A program made the translations under genes and the position numbers. From assembly GCA_963210315.1 (NCBI GenBank), contig OY723286.1, positions 744,001 through 808,000 of the forward strand: DNA of 64,000 nt, given 5' to 3'. Position 1 is the first letter of the stretch. Each line of letters begins with the position of its first letter. The notes beneath the pieces were generated by a model. The model worked only from the letters and a program-made list of their open reading frames with translations. It made no database searches and was not told the DNA's origin. This stretch comes from Rhynchopus euleeides. Taxonomy: Eukaryota; Euglenozoa; Diplonemea; Diplonemida; Diplonemidae. Below, one piece after another: positions 24,096 through 34,545 of the stretch.

Positions 24096-27095
24096 CTATT
24101 CGGCATCACCCCTCTGCAAGGCCAAGGCCGAAAGCACGGTCTTCTGGAAGGAGGCCTGCTGGACAGCCATCTGCTCCTGCCACTCGCGCTGGCGCTCCGA
24201 CTGCCGCTCCATCCACCCCTGCAGGAGGGCAGGGGGGAGCCTCTGCCTGTCGAGCTGCGGGGGTTGCCTGGTGACTGGCCCTCGCTTGCACGTCTCGCGG
24301 TCTTTTTTCATCTGCTCATTCAAGGCAACGAGCTCGCGCCGTGCACCTGAATTGCGCGGCAGCAACTCAAGGTGTGCCAGCAAACCGTTGTACCGCGACA
24401 GGGCGGGCTGCCGCTGCAGCTGTTCGATGTACTGCACCAGCACCGCCGCCTGATCACGCTGCACGGCCCCGTTCCCGGCTTCCGCGCCGTCCGCCGTCGG
24501 CATGTCCACCAGGCGCCGCACCTCAGCCACTGCGACCGCAGCAGCCGCATTGACACGTGCCTGCATGTCTGTGTAGCGCCCCAGCGACTCAGCTGTCACA
24601 ATGTAGTCCACCTGCCGCACCTCCTCCACGATGTCAAGGCACAGCTGCGCATCATCGCCCTGCACCTCCTGTGCGTGTGTCTGCACAGCGCCGTTTTGCT
24701 GTGTGCGTGCTACTGCTTCTGCCTCTGCAGATCCTGAGCCTGTGCCCGTCTCGACACCCCCCTTCACCGCACGCTCCGCCCTGCCGCACAACGTGTCCAC
24801 GGCAGCAACACACGCACCCTGCGCACCACGCACGAACGCATGCAGCACAGGCACATCGATGTGCTGCGAGCACACCGCCTCCGCCTCGGCCAGCACGGCC
24901 AGCCTGTCCCGCAGCTCTGCCACCAGCTGCTGCTGCCGTGCGTCGTCACGCACCTGCAGCCGTGCCAGCTCGTCCGCGTCACGCGCACATGCCTCTGTCA
25001 GGCCCACCAGCCCCTCACACAGCGCCTCCACAGTGAGGGTGTAGGCGGTGGAGTCCAGGTCCCCCAGGTGCAGCACCGCGTGCAGGTGCTTGTGGTGCAC
25101 ACACATGTCCGACAGCGCTGTGGCTGTGCCCTGCAGCGCCTCCGTGGAGTGCAGCGCACCCTCCTTGATGCGCTGCTGCACAGCCGCACACAGCCCGTCG
25201 AAGTGCTGCTGACCGCACCTCACAGCGGCGTCCCGCACGTCCGCAGCACTGCGGCCATCAGACGGCACCGCCACGCGAGTCTGCTCCGCCAGCAGCTGAA
25301 GCTGCTCCAGCGCCACACCTGCTTGCTGTGGCTTGTTCTCCTTCAGCGCAGCGTCCGCCACCCTCGCAGACTCGCGCAGGTGCCACTGCACCTTCTCGTC
25401 CAGCATGTCCCACGACACGTCCGGCACAAGCTTCTCTACCACCATGCGCGCAGCCGCAAACCCGTCGATGGCACGCTGCACCTGCTGTGTGTCTTCCTCC
25501 CTCAGGCGTGAGTCTGGCCCTGCCACTCGTGCCAGGTGATGCACAGCGTCGTCCAGCCGCTGCTGCAGGCTAGTGCGTACCACGTTCTGCGCCTCCTGCA
25601 GTGCCCGCCCCACATGGTCGTCCTGCAGCAGCTCGTATGTTGCGGCCAGGCGCTCGAGGCGCCACCCCACGATGCGCCACACGGCGGCCGCCTCCTGCTG
25701 TGCACCCCCCTCCTCTGCTGGCGCCCCTTGCACCCCCTCCTGCTGTGCCCCCGTGCAGGCACCGCCGCCACCCGCCAGCCCTGCGCAGTACGCCACGCTG
25801 CTCTGGATCGACTTCACGTCCACCAGTGCCTGCTCGCGCACCGCAAGCGTCGTCTCCTGGCGCAACCCCCCACACACACCGAAGACGTTGCACGGTGCCT
25901 GCACTGCAGGGCGCGCCTGCACGGCCCGCAGCACCCTGCCCGCACACGCAGGGTCCAGAGGGCGCACCGACACACACGCACCCAGGAACAGAGGCGGTGC
26001 CCCTGCCGCCTCCACAGCCGCAATCAGCTCGCCCCGCAGCTTCTGATCCAGCTTCAGCCTGCTCCCAGGCTCGATGTGCGGCAGCGACACCGTCGTACGG
26101 TGGACCGTCCCGTGCTCCCCGTACACCAAGTCGTAGCGATCCCCACCGCACGGCCGCAGCAGCACCGCCTTGCCGTCCGCTGCGTCCTCCAGCCAGTCCT
26201 CCTCGAAGTCCTCGCCGCTGTCCAATGTATCGAGGCGAGGGTGCACGGCCTGCCGCTTCAGCTCCCCGAGGATGCACTGGATGGTCTTGTCGTCCTCCTG
26301 CACCGCCACTTTGTACACGTCGCACACCTTCTTGTACATGGCCTGGTGCGTGGTGCCCTGCTCCTTCGTGTAGAGGAAGGTGGTGCTGCGCATTGCTGCT
26401 GCCGGGTCCCGCAGCAGCGACCCCAGCATGCCTGCCAGCAGGCGCAGCCCCCGCCCCGTTTTACCGAACTGCTCAGCGTTCACAACTACCACGAGACGCA
26501 CACTCCTGCACGCCTGCAGGAACTCGGCCACCCCGAGCACGTTCGCCACCTCCACCTCCGGCCCGTCTGTGTCCTGGAACCCAGGCGAGTCTGCGAGCAG
26601 CCGCCCCTCCACGTCCTTCACCAGCCGCACGAAGCGTGTCTTCGACCGCCCGTTGTTGTCCCCCACAAGCAGCCCGTTCGCGTCCTTCCCCAAAAGCACG
26701 TGGTAGCCCTTGTAATCCTCCTTGAAGCGTGACCCGCGCAGGACATGCATGAGCGTCGTCTTCCCTGCCCCGGTGTAGCCGAGCGCCACCGTCACGTCGT
26801 GCCCGTCTGCCGGCGCCTGTGCTGCTGCCTGGCGCGACTCTGCCAGCAGCATGTTGCAGCGCCCGACGCTGAACTTCCACACACACCGCACATGCCGCCA
26901 CATCGCCTTCAGCAGGCCCTCGCGCTCTGCACTCGACGCCGACCTGAGTGCATGTGCCCTCGACCCCAGCGCCTCCCAGAAGCCTTCGCGCTGCAGGCGT
27001 TGCGGCAGCCCCTCTTTTCCGGCGGTGTTGCCACGCAGCATCTCGGCGAGCAGCCACTCCACGCTGTCCGCACACGCCCCGTCTGCGCTTGCCAT
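24096..27095 (-). CDS. Large P-loop GTPase-like protein, 999 aa
   Basis: The ATG at 27095 (MASADGACADS) is preferred to a longer non-ATG extension. Residues 106-114, GYTGAGKTT, form the Walker A/G1 loop; DSPGFQDT at 169-176 fits G3 (DxxG); VVVVNAEQFGKTGRG follows as a hydrophobic strand. The remaining ~650 residues are mostly helical with Gln/Ala/Arg-rich coiled coil (AEAEAVCSQHID; RQSERQREWQEQMAVQQASF). This layout, with an N-terminal GTPase and a long helical stalk, recalls large protist GTPases related to the GIMAP/Toc/septin group (TRAFAC class), but no clear G4 NKxD is visible and I cannot name the family. No signal peptide or membrane helix. A second P-loop gene lies immediately upstream on the same strand (27869-29143). 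Confidence 0.75.
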   Translation of the reverse strand: MASADGACADSVEWLLAEMLRGNTAGKEGLPQRLQREGFWEALGSRAHALRSASSAEREGLLKAMWRHVRCVWKFSVGRCNMLLAESRQAAAQAPADGHDVTVALGYTGAGKTTLMHVLRGSRFKEDYKGYHVLLGKDANGLLVGDNNGRSKTRFVRLVKDVEGRLLADSPGFQDTDGPEVEVANVLGVAEFLQACRSVRLVVVVNAEQFGKTGRGLRLLAGMLGSLLRDPAAAMRSTTFLYTKEQGTTHQAMYKKVCDVYKVAVQEDDKTIQCILGELKRQAVHPRLDTLDSGEDFEEDWLEDAADGKAVLLRPCGGDRYDLVYGEHGTVHRTTVSLPHIEPGSRLKLDQKLRGELIAAVEAAGAPPLFLGACVSVRPLDPACAGRVLRAVQARPAVQAPCNVFGVCGGLRQETTLAVREQALVDVKSIQSSVAYCAGLAGGGGACTGAQQEGVQGAPAEEGGAQQEAAAVWRIVGWRLERLAATYELLQDDHVGRALQEAQNVVRTSLQQRLDDAVHHLARVAGPDSRLREEDTQQVQRAIDGFAAARMVVEKLVPDVSWDMLDEKVQWHLRESARVADAALKENKPQQAGVALEQLQLLAEQTRVAVPSDGRSAADVRDAAVRCGQQHFDGLCAAVQQRIKEGALHSTEALQGTATALSDMCVHHKHLHAVLHLGDLDSTAYTLTVEALCEGLVGLTEACARDADELARLQVRDDARQQQLVAELRDRLAVLAEAEAVCSQHIDVPVLHAFVRGAQGACVAAVDTLCGRAERAVKGGVETGTGSGSAEAEAVARTQQNGAVQTHAQEVQGDDAQLCLDIVEEVRQVDYIVTAESLGRYTDMQARVNAAAAVAVAEVRRLVDMPTADGAEAGNGAVQRDQAAVLVQYIEQLQRQPALSRYNGLLAHLELLPRNSGARRELVALNEQMKKDRETCKRGPVTRQPPQLDRQRLPPALLQGWMERQSERQREWQEQMAVQQASFQKTVLSALALQRGDAE

Positions 27096-27868
27096 TGATG
27101 CCGTCACGACCAGAAAGGGGAATCCTGTGGGGTATTGGGGTGGTGCCTATCGGGTGTGTGTCTGCAGATCTTACCCTTCACTTAATGTAGACACCCTGTC
27201 CGACAACTGTGGGAGAACAGTTCCTGGCACTTTTGATTGGTCGCACATTCGTGTCGTGCTGAGTTGAGGCCACGTGAGGTAGCATGAGCCCTAAGGTTCA
27301 GCCGGAGGGATTTCCTTCATTACTTTGCGACTTCGCTGCGCTTCGTCGCTTGTAACTAGGCACTAGCAAAAGTGATCCGACATGCACTTAGGGCTGGTGG
27401 CCATGTGGAACAACTTGTAGGGGCATGATTGTCAGGTGCGTTGCTACTGGTGAGGGGACACCCACCGCTGTCGTGCGATTAGGGAGTTGGCCACTGTTCA
27501 GGAAGTACGGGGGATTGCGGGGTTCGGAATCGAATGAGTGTCCCGCATTCTTGCGTCCAGTCCACCCGAGGTGAGGTGACACCACCACCGCAGCTTCCCC
27601 AGGACTGCTGCGACCTCCCCTGCAAAGTGTACCAGCACGATGGAGGCGAAAGTGTTGTGTGTATCTCACGCAGTCGAGCGGCACACTCCTTGAAATCCAT
27701 CGACCCGAAGGCCTGGGATCACTGAAATCTATAAGACGTGTTTTGGTTGCGCACTCGCGTGGGTGCACACCTGAGAACGCAGGGTAAGGGGCTGCGATAC
27801 AACTGCTATAAAACGACCCAGCCCAGTGGGGGCAGACACATGCACGACCCCAGCCATGCATCCGACAA
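27096..27868. other. Intergenic between two GTPase genes
   Basis: No gene seen. An imperfect palindrome GCGACTTCGCTGCGCTTCGT lies at about 27325-27347. Confidence 0.5.
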
Positions 27869-29143
27869 TCACGAGGCAGAAGCAACTGTGGCCCGCCACC
27901 AGTCACCGCTGCACTTCTGCTTCTCGCCGAGCTGCCTCACGTAGTACGCTTCTTCGTTCGTAATGAAGTACGGCATGTTCTTCTTGTACGAACGATTCTC
28001 ACGCACCTGCAAGTAGTGCTCCTTCGCTCTGCGGCACACCAGTGCGTTCGCGCCGTCACCTGACACCCCCGCACTTGACTCGATATGCATCTTGAAGCCT
28101 TTCCATTCATTGTCCAGCCACTCCTCGACGTTAGGGTCCGCGATCGGGCCCCTTTGGGACGGCAGCGACAGGTATCGCACCTTGTTAGCATGCACTCTGC
28201 TGTGGAGACCGGCTGCGGGCTGCCCACCCTCGAAGACGGCGTCGAAAAGACCGCGCCAGCCTTTCGCGGCACTCTTGTCCATCTGAGTGAACGCAAACAC
28301 TGTGTTCCTCCACACGTCGTCGTTTACGTCCAGCCTGTTTTCCGTCGTGTCCCCGCGGGTGAACTCTGTCACCTTCTCCGCCACATCCTGCAGAGCACCC
28401 GCCTTCTGTGAGTACGGGGTGAACTTCTGTTGTGCCTTCAGCATCTGGTCCTCAAACACTTGCAAAAACCTCGTGTGGAAGGGTGCCGTCTGGCACGGCA
28501 GGCAGATCACCTTGAAGGCGGAAGCATTCATCCACGCTCGCTTCCCCTCCCATGCGGTGTCGTGGTTCTTGCTGTTCGGAGACGACACTGTTTCCTCCTT
28601 CTCGCCTGCCGTGTCTAAATACAGCGGGGTGCCTGCACGGGAGTAGGCGAAGTAGGCATACTGCTTGGCCCTTGAGGCCTTCACCCATTCAACGTACTTC
28701 TCATTCACAACCACGACGTCAGGGTCCTTCGCGGTGGGGAGTCCGTATTCGCGGAGGTGCTTTGACGGTGCGCTGGACCTGCAGTACAAGACGCCATAGC
28801 GAGGGTCAACGGGCGAGAGCTCTGGGCGCTGCTTCGGAAAGAGGGGGAGCCTGCCCCGTTTCGTGACCTCTGCGTGGAGGTGCTCGAGCGACATGCCGCA
28901 GAGGCGGGAGAACTCGTTCTCGGTGGCCTTGATGACGACTGCAGGTCGGTCAGTCGTCGGTATGTCCTGGCATTCTTGGACGTACGCCCCGACCAACTCG
29001 TTGATCAGCGAAGACTTCCCTGTCGAGGTCGGGCCGAAGAACGCCACCAGCTGCTTCGTCTTGACCCCTTTCTGATCAAGCCACTTAATGCAGTTTTCCA
29101 GTTTCGAGAAGTCAGGCGACTGCAACGAATTGAGTACGTCCAT
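27869..29143 (-). CDS. Dynamin-like/TRAFAC GTPase, 424 aa
   Basis: The ATG at 29143 (MDVLNSLQSPDFSK) follows a CACTTCAG preceded by a long C/T tract, which favours this start over the frame extension. G1 is GPTSTGKSS at residues 37-45, a candidate G3 is DTAG at 177-180 and a G4-like TQMD is at 286-289. A hydrophobic beta strand (KQLVAFFG) precedes G1. No transmembrane segment or signal. Large insertions lie between G1 and G3, so the family is not obvious; dynamin-related proteins have TKxD at G4. Same strand and adjacent to the 999-residue P-loop protein, so the two may be co-transcribed. Function unknown beyond nucleotide binding. Confidence 0.7.
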   Translation of the reverse strand: MDVLNSLQSPDFSKLENCIKWLDQKGVKTKQLVAFFGPTSTGKSSLINELVGAYVQECQDIPTTDRPAVVIKATENEFSRLCGMSLEHLHAEVTKRGRLPLFPKQRPELSPVDPRYGVLYCRSSAPSKHLREYGLPTAKDPDVVVVNEKYVEWVKASRAKQYAYFAYSRAGTPLYLDTAGEKEETVSSPNSKNHDTAWEGKRAWMNASAFKVICLPCQTAPFHTRFLQVFEDQMLKAQQKFTPYSQKAGALQDVAEKVTEFTRGDTTENRLDVNDDVWRNTVFAFTQMDKSAAKGWRGLFDAVFEGGQPAAGLHSRVHANKVRYLSLPSQRGPIADPNVEEWLDNEWKGFKMHIESSAGVSGDGANALVCRRAKEHYLQVRENRSYKKNMPYFITNEEAYYVRQLGEKQKCSGDWWRATVASAS

Positions 29144-29961
29144 TGTTTGCGTAAGGAGCGCCCCACCACGCTTCTGAAGTGACAATATGGGGTGGGGGGG
29201 TGGGGGGGGGGGGCGGGGGATTCGGCCAGGCATCACGTCGTGCGTTCATTCCAAATTCGAGTGTTGCGACGGGGGGGGGGGGGATGGCACACACGAGCCT
29301 TCTTGCAGGGAGGGGATACGGGGCAGGGGGGCACACACTGTTGCAACTGCTGATCGTATCCCGACTGCGTCAACTGCTATGCGCCCACCCCCCACCTCGT
29401 GCAGTCTCCTTTGCAGAGACACACTTCGTGCAGTGTGGGAGCGACTCCTCCTTGCATGAGTCTTCGTACCCCAAGGCGACCCCCACCCGACCCTGACGAC
29501 TCCAGGCAGGAGGCCAGTGGCCTGGGATCGGTAGATCATTGGGAGCACAAAACACGATAATACAAGCTCTCCAAACCTCTCGTCTGCAAACGCAAGGGGG
29601 TGCACTCTCGGAGTGGCCAGCTTCGGAAGCCCTACACTATACTCCAGGGGCATTTGCGGTTTTTAGATCAAACTCGTGGCACTTCCTGTGCCCAGCACAC
29701 ACCGATGAGGTGAGGTGTACATGAGATACACAGACACAGGGTATACCGCCACCGCGACGGGAAGGCTAGCGTTCGGAACAATAACAGAGAAACACGGGCA
29801 AACAGGCCACACACACCCCTGCCGGCAGGCAGGCACAGCAGAGCCGCACAGGCATGTGCGCTCTGCCATCGAAGCGCAAGCCTCGCCCCGGTGGGGCCAG
29901 CCTTACACTGAGGGCTTGACAACTCTGCCACATCACGCCCCACACCCACCCGCCCTCCCCC
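29144..29961. other. Intergenic with G runs
   Basis: G runs at about 29188-29215 and 29270-29282; no gene supported. Confidence 0.5.
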
Positions 29962-30594
29962 CTATCTCCCTCGGAGAGGGACATAGCACTGCGGCCGCGC
30001 TGCGTAGCACCGCCCCCTCCTCGCCGCACCTCTAGCAGGCACCCCCCGTGCGCCACCCCCCTCCGCACCCACCGCAGCCTCCAGCGCAGCCAACTCGGTC
30101 CTCAGCTGGGCGTGCAGCGCCTTGGCGCTGTCTCCCACACCCTCCTCCCCGGGGGTGGGGCTGGCGGTGCACCCCCCGGGCACACCGGCAGCCCCAACTG
30201 CAAACCCCGCAGGGTGGTCCTCCTCCTCCTTTGGCGTCGGATGCACCGCAGTGCCGGTCGCCGCGCTGCGGGGTTTGGCGGAACGCCTGTTCAGCCGCAT
30301 GAGCCACGGCCCCTCCGACTGGTCGCCCATGACATCCGCCCGGCACTGCCGCACGCCGCTGCCGATGCTGCCACCACCCTCACGGCACGCCTTCAGAGCC
30401 CCGTAGGCCCCCCGCACCCTCTGCAGCCGATCCGACACATGCTCATCCCTGCATGCAGCAGCCCCCTCAGCCTGCACAGCAGAAGCTGTGTCAGGGTGTG
30501 CCTCGAGCAGGAGGCGTTGGTAAGAAGCCCGGATCCTGTGCCAGGGGGAGTCTGGCGACACCCCCAGGATATGGCAGGCGGTGTCCACACGCAT
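29962..30594 (-). CDS. Small J-domain protein, 210 aa
   Basis: The ATG at 30594 opens directly into a J domain: CHILGVSPDSPWHRIRASYQ then LLLEAHPD with HPD at residues 33-35, and VRGAYGALKACREG as the fourth helix. The rest is low-complexity Gly/Ala/Arg sequence with no Gly/Phe or zinc region, so it is a type III Hsp40 co-chaperone. The HPD loop is what stimulates Hsp70 ATPase. The domain sits at the extreme N terminus with no targeting peptide, pointing to the cytosol or nucleus. The client is unknown. The C-terminal half, being repetitive, could be partly mis-read. Confidence 0.65.
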   Translation of the reverse strand: MRVDTACHILGVSPDSPWHRIRASYQRLLLEAHPDTASAVQAEGAAACRDEHVSDRLQRVRGAYGALKACREGGGSIGSGVRQCRADVMGDQSEGPWLMRLNRRSAKPRSAATGTAVHPTPKEEEDHPAGFAVGAAGVPGGCTASPTPGEEGVGDSAKALHAQLRTELAALEAAVGAEGGGARGVPARGAARRGRCYAARPQCYVPLRGR

Positions 30595-32445
30595 GAGGGA
30601 CCACCCAGGGAGGGGGATGGCGGTGTGGACGTATTGTGGCCCAATCCCGTGTGTGTGTCTAACACAGTGGAGGTTACGTCAAAAGCAGGGATGTTCAGCA
30701 GTATAATCTACACTACTCTGTGCAATCAGCCCAAGGAGTGTGGGAGGTTGGGGGGGGGTGGGGTGTGGGTGGGGGTGTGAGTGGGGGATGTCGAGTTCGG
30801 CAAAAAAGAATCACACGGGCCTGCTGGCGCTACGGCAGCATATCAGGCGAGAGATGAGTGCCCATCCGTCAAATGGATCATCGGGAAGAGGACTCGTCGA
30901 AGGGGGATAAGGTGTTCCACATGGAATAAACAAGCGAAAAATCCGAGGCGATCGGGAATGCGACGCCAAGGGGTGGCTCCTCGAAGCCACAGCACAATGC
31001 TAAGTTGCGATGAATGGAATGGAGGGGGGGGAGCAGGGGAACAGGCGGGGAGTATGGAATAAAAAAAGCGCAAGAACAAAAAAAATGTACCAACAACAGG
31101 TTGGACCGCCGCCGTAAAATAAACTCACCCTTGTTTTTGTTGATGGTTTGACCCCCCCCCCAAGCAACAGAGTTTTTTTACCTTCTGTGGAAAGCCACTG
31201 AAATATGTCACCAACCATCACATGGGGGCTCCAGAAAGACCCATACCGCCCCGCCCAAACCCGCGCCCCCCCCACATGAATTGTTTTGTTTTGCACGATC
31301 CACACTCTGCCGACGATGCAACCTCGACGTCCGAAGGGAGACCCGCTGGGCTGGTTCCACGCCTGCCTGGAACAGGCAATATGCCCAGCAGGACCACCTT
31401 TGCGCCTTTGCGACAAAGCTTGTGCTGATGATGGAGATGCGTGCTGGAGGAGAGAGAGAAGGGGGCGGTTTGTGGGAGGGGAGGTTGGGAGGGGGGGGGG
31501 AATTTGAGGGTTCCGGAGAAAAAGGAGGAGGGCCCTTTCGACTAGAGGGGGGGGCACAGGCGGTCTTCTCGCCACAGATGGAGGTAAATAATTCACGCTT
31601 TTATCACAACAGGCGAGAGAGGTACTCTTCAGGAGTGTGTGCGTTGGTGCCCTTGTAGAGGGGGGCAGGTGGACCCTGTGCCCGACAGTCAGACAGACCT
31701 AACACCCTAACACACGTTAGTCTTTTTGGTTTAGTGCAGGTCGCACCGAGCGAGCTCTGGTGCTGCCTCCATATGGCGGGTGTCGACGAACAGTGGCCTG
31801 AGGTAGGTTACAACCCTACAGAACGACCGGCCGCATCGGGGATGTCCACCACAGGCACAGGGGTGTGTTTCCACACTTGCCACCGGGCAATGTGTAGGGC
31901 TTGCCATTCGGATGAACGATTTTGAACCACGTTCGGCAATGCTCAGAGCAGCCCCGCCGGTGAGAGAGTGAATTTGGCGGGAAGTGGGGGTTTCCCAAAG
32001 CTCGAAACTGGCTCGCGTGCCAAACAAAACGAAAGAAGATCGAAGGGGGGGGGGGGGATATCAGAAAGGCTTCGCGCCCTTGCTGTGTGGAGGATACCCG
32101 AAAGAACGCCCCGACACAACAAGAGAGAGGAGAACCAACCCCGTGGGAGCGGAGCTCCCCCGGAAGACATTCGAAATCCTCAAAACACCAAAAACAAGAT
32201 GGCGGCATGTGTGAATACACCCTGAGATGTGCCCGGCCCGCGGGGAACTGCGCTACCGAGACCCCCCCCCCCCCCCCCGGAACTAGCCTCTCTCTCATGG
32301 CATGCATGCCACAGCAGGGATCGCGTCAAGAGCAGGCTCGGTGCGTTCGACGCTCTGCTCCTAAACAGCCAAAACCCCGACCCCCTCCTCCCCACAGACA
32401 CGGCACACTGAAACACAAGGTGGGAGGGAACGGGGGGGGGGGGGG
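30595..32445. other. Gene-poor region before the foldback element
   Basis: About 1.85 kb with no coding frame I would support. It contains A-rich stretches near 31060-31085 (unusual for this window), C run at 31153, G runs at 31489, 32046 and 32430, and a C run at 32262. Confidence 0.5.
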
Positions 32446-33596
32446 TAGGGGGGGTCAAATGGGGGTGACAAACACGATTTTTCAAAAAACCGGCGCAGAG
32501 GCCCCAAAGCCCCCGTAAACCCTCCAAACCCCCCCAGATCGGTCCGGAAACCCATCGAACCCCACTTTTCCACCATTCCGGGCACCTCAGGTGCCCGAAT
32601 TGGGGTACCTAAATTTTGTGCCACCGTTTGGTACCGTACAGTGCCACTGTGTGGGAGGTTGGAAAAGAAAATGCCCCAACACACCACATCTGAGGGTTGC
32701 AATGCATGTTGCTTGCCAACCACGTCATCCGGTGGGTGTCAGGCGCTATGTAGGTGGCATTAGCCAGGTCTTCGATGTGTTCTGGCTTGTATATATACCT
32801 CCCTGCCTGCGGCACAGGCACTGCCTTTGTCCCCCACACCAGCCACAGAGAGCGTATTGTACTCGGTCCACGGTTGCTGATTCATTGTGATGCGTTGTAT
32901 CCTCGAGTGAACGTCACACACTAGTGGCACCACCACCCGCCATCCGAGAGCTGTATTGACTTTGCGCGCTTCCGTTGTATTCACCTCGCCACGCATATTG
33001 CACCGTTCAGTACCAGTGCTCTTGGGCCAGGCAAAGTAGACCGCAGCAACTACCAATTCTGGTACAATGGGTACCACGACAGCGCACTTCATGTGTTCCC
33101 GGAATGTACAGCTCGTGTTGCAACAGTCGTTGTCAACACATCCCGGTTGTGGAGCACTGCTGCACAGGAATCACACGACCATCTGGACTGTTCCGTACCT
33201 ACAGGCAGCCTCCCGGTGCATGGTGGCAGGGAGGTACATATACAAGCCAGAACACATCGAAGACCTGGCTAATGCCACCTACATAGCGCCTGACACCCAC
33301 CGGATGACGTGGTTGGCAAGCAACATGCATTGCAACCCTCAGATGTGGTGTGTTGGGGCATTTTCTTTTCCAACCTCCCACACAGTGGCACTGTCCGGTA
33401 CCAAACGGTGGCACAAAATTTAGGTACCCCAATTCGGGCACCTGAGGTGCCCGGAATGGTGGAAAAGTGGGGTTCGATGGGTTTCCGGACCGATCTGGGG
33501 GGGTTTGGAGGGTTTACGGGGGCTTTGGGGCCTCTGCGCCGGTTTTTTGAAAAATCGTGTTTGTCCACGTAAAAGGGTGGCATTTGACCCCCCCTA
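32446..33596. mobile_element. Foldback (long-TIR) DNA element flanked by TA
   Basis: Left arm 32448-~32812 and right arm ~33225-33594 are near-perfect reverse complements for about 365 bp. They are separated by a ~410-bp unique centre and broken only by a small indel near each outer end. Both ends begin GGGGGGGTCAAATG reading inward and are bordered by TA (32446-32447; 33595-33596), the target duplicated by Tc1/mariner-type and related elements. A 118-codon plus-strand frame (33067-33423) crosses the centre into the right arm but shows no transposase motif. The element is probably non-autonomous. Transcription across it would make a ~365-bp hairpin RNA. Confidence 0.85.
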
Positions 33597-33750
33597 GGGG
33601 GGGGGGGAGGAGCTCGAACAACACAAACCAATATGCAGCCCCGGCGTCGCGTGAATATTTTTTTACAGCAGCGCAGTGTGCAGGACACCGACTACTCCCC
33701 TGCTCTTGAGGTGTGAGCCCAACGAGCCCCAGGGCCACCATTCATTGCAA

Positions 33751-34545
33751 TCAGCAGTGCCCGCCGGGCAGAACGGATGCGATGCCGACTGCGATGCTCC
33801 AGACGCCCCCGTCCAGCACCCACCTGTTGTAGTAGGAGGAGGACACGGTGTTGGTGATGAGGTCACCCACCTCGTGGTAAAGCGTGTCGCTCTCCTTGAA
33901 GACGTGCGACGGCTGGGCCTCTGCGAAGGTGATGCCCGCAGAGCTGTTCTGGAAGTAGTTCGGCAGGTCGCCGTACTGCACGAAGCTGGCGCAGTCGGAG
34001 GGGATCTGCAGGGCCCCCACGTGGTACAGCGACTGCGCGCACGAGGCGTTCTGCGAGGTGAGGCAGCCGGAGAACTTCGTCTGCTGCGCCGTCATCCAGG
34101 CGGGCACCGCGACGGGCGACAGCTTCTCGCACCCCTTCCGCGTGGCGTCGGTGCGCGGGCGGAGGACAGCCTCAAAGGCCTTCAGCCACGTCCCGCTGGA
34201 GTTGAACCACCTGGTGTACACAGTGAAGTCCACGCTGTCCGGCGCGTCCTCCGCCAGCAGCACGGTGTGCAGCAGCGAGTCGGTCTCGAAGAAGGAGAAC
34301 TGCGTCGTCAGCTCGATGTGCGACACAAGCCCCTGCGTGTAGATGTTCTTGAAGAAGCTCGCGATGTCGGACCCGCCGTAGATCTTCTGCGAGTTGGCGA
34401 CCAGCATGGAGTCGGGGTGGTAGGCGCTCTGGATGGCGTCCCACTGCTTCGTGTTGAAGGCGGTGGAGAGGTCCTTGTTCTTCTGCACAAGCCACTCGGG
34501 GGTGGCCGCAATCATCGCGGCAGCGGCAATCGTCGCAATCATCAT
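33751..34545 (-). CDS. Secreted protein with NTF2/SnoaL-like fold, 264 aa
   Basis: The ATG at 34545 (MMIATIAAAAMIAA) begins a signal peptide. Residues ~17-125 fit the cystatin-like alpha+beta cone of the SnoaL/NTF2 superfamily: an N-terminal helix (LSTAFNTKQWDAIQSAYHPD), the loop IYGGSDIASFFKNIY, and strands HIELTTQFSFFET and FTVYTRWFNSSGTWLKAFEAVL. A second, weaker half (residues ~155-255, ...SHVFKESDTLYHEVGDLITN) may be a degenerate repeat of the fold; four cysteines in and before it suggest disulphides. Members range from isomerases to binding proteins, so no reaction can be assigned. CACACACACCTCTTCCCTTC precedes the start. A small intracellular relative lies at 56410-56730. Confidence 0.7.
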   Translation of the reverse strand: MMIATIAAAAMIAATPEWLVQKNKDLSTAFNTKQWDAIQSAYHPDSMLVANSQKIYGGSDIASFFKNIYTQGLVSHIELTTQFSFFETDSLLHTVLLAEDAPDSVDFTVYTRWFNSSGTWLKAFEAVLRPRTDATRKGCEKLSPVAVPAWMTAQQTKFSGCLTSQNASCAQSLYHVGALQIPSDCASFVQYGDLPNYFQNSSAGITFAEAQPSHVFKESDTLYHEVGDLITNTVSSSYYNRWVLDGGVWSIAVGIASVLPGGHC

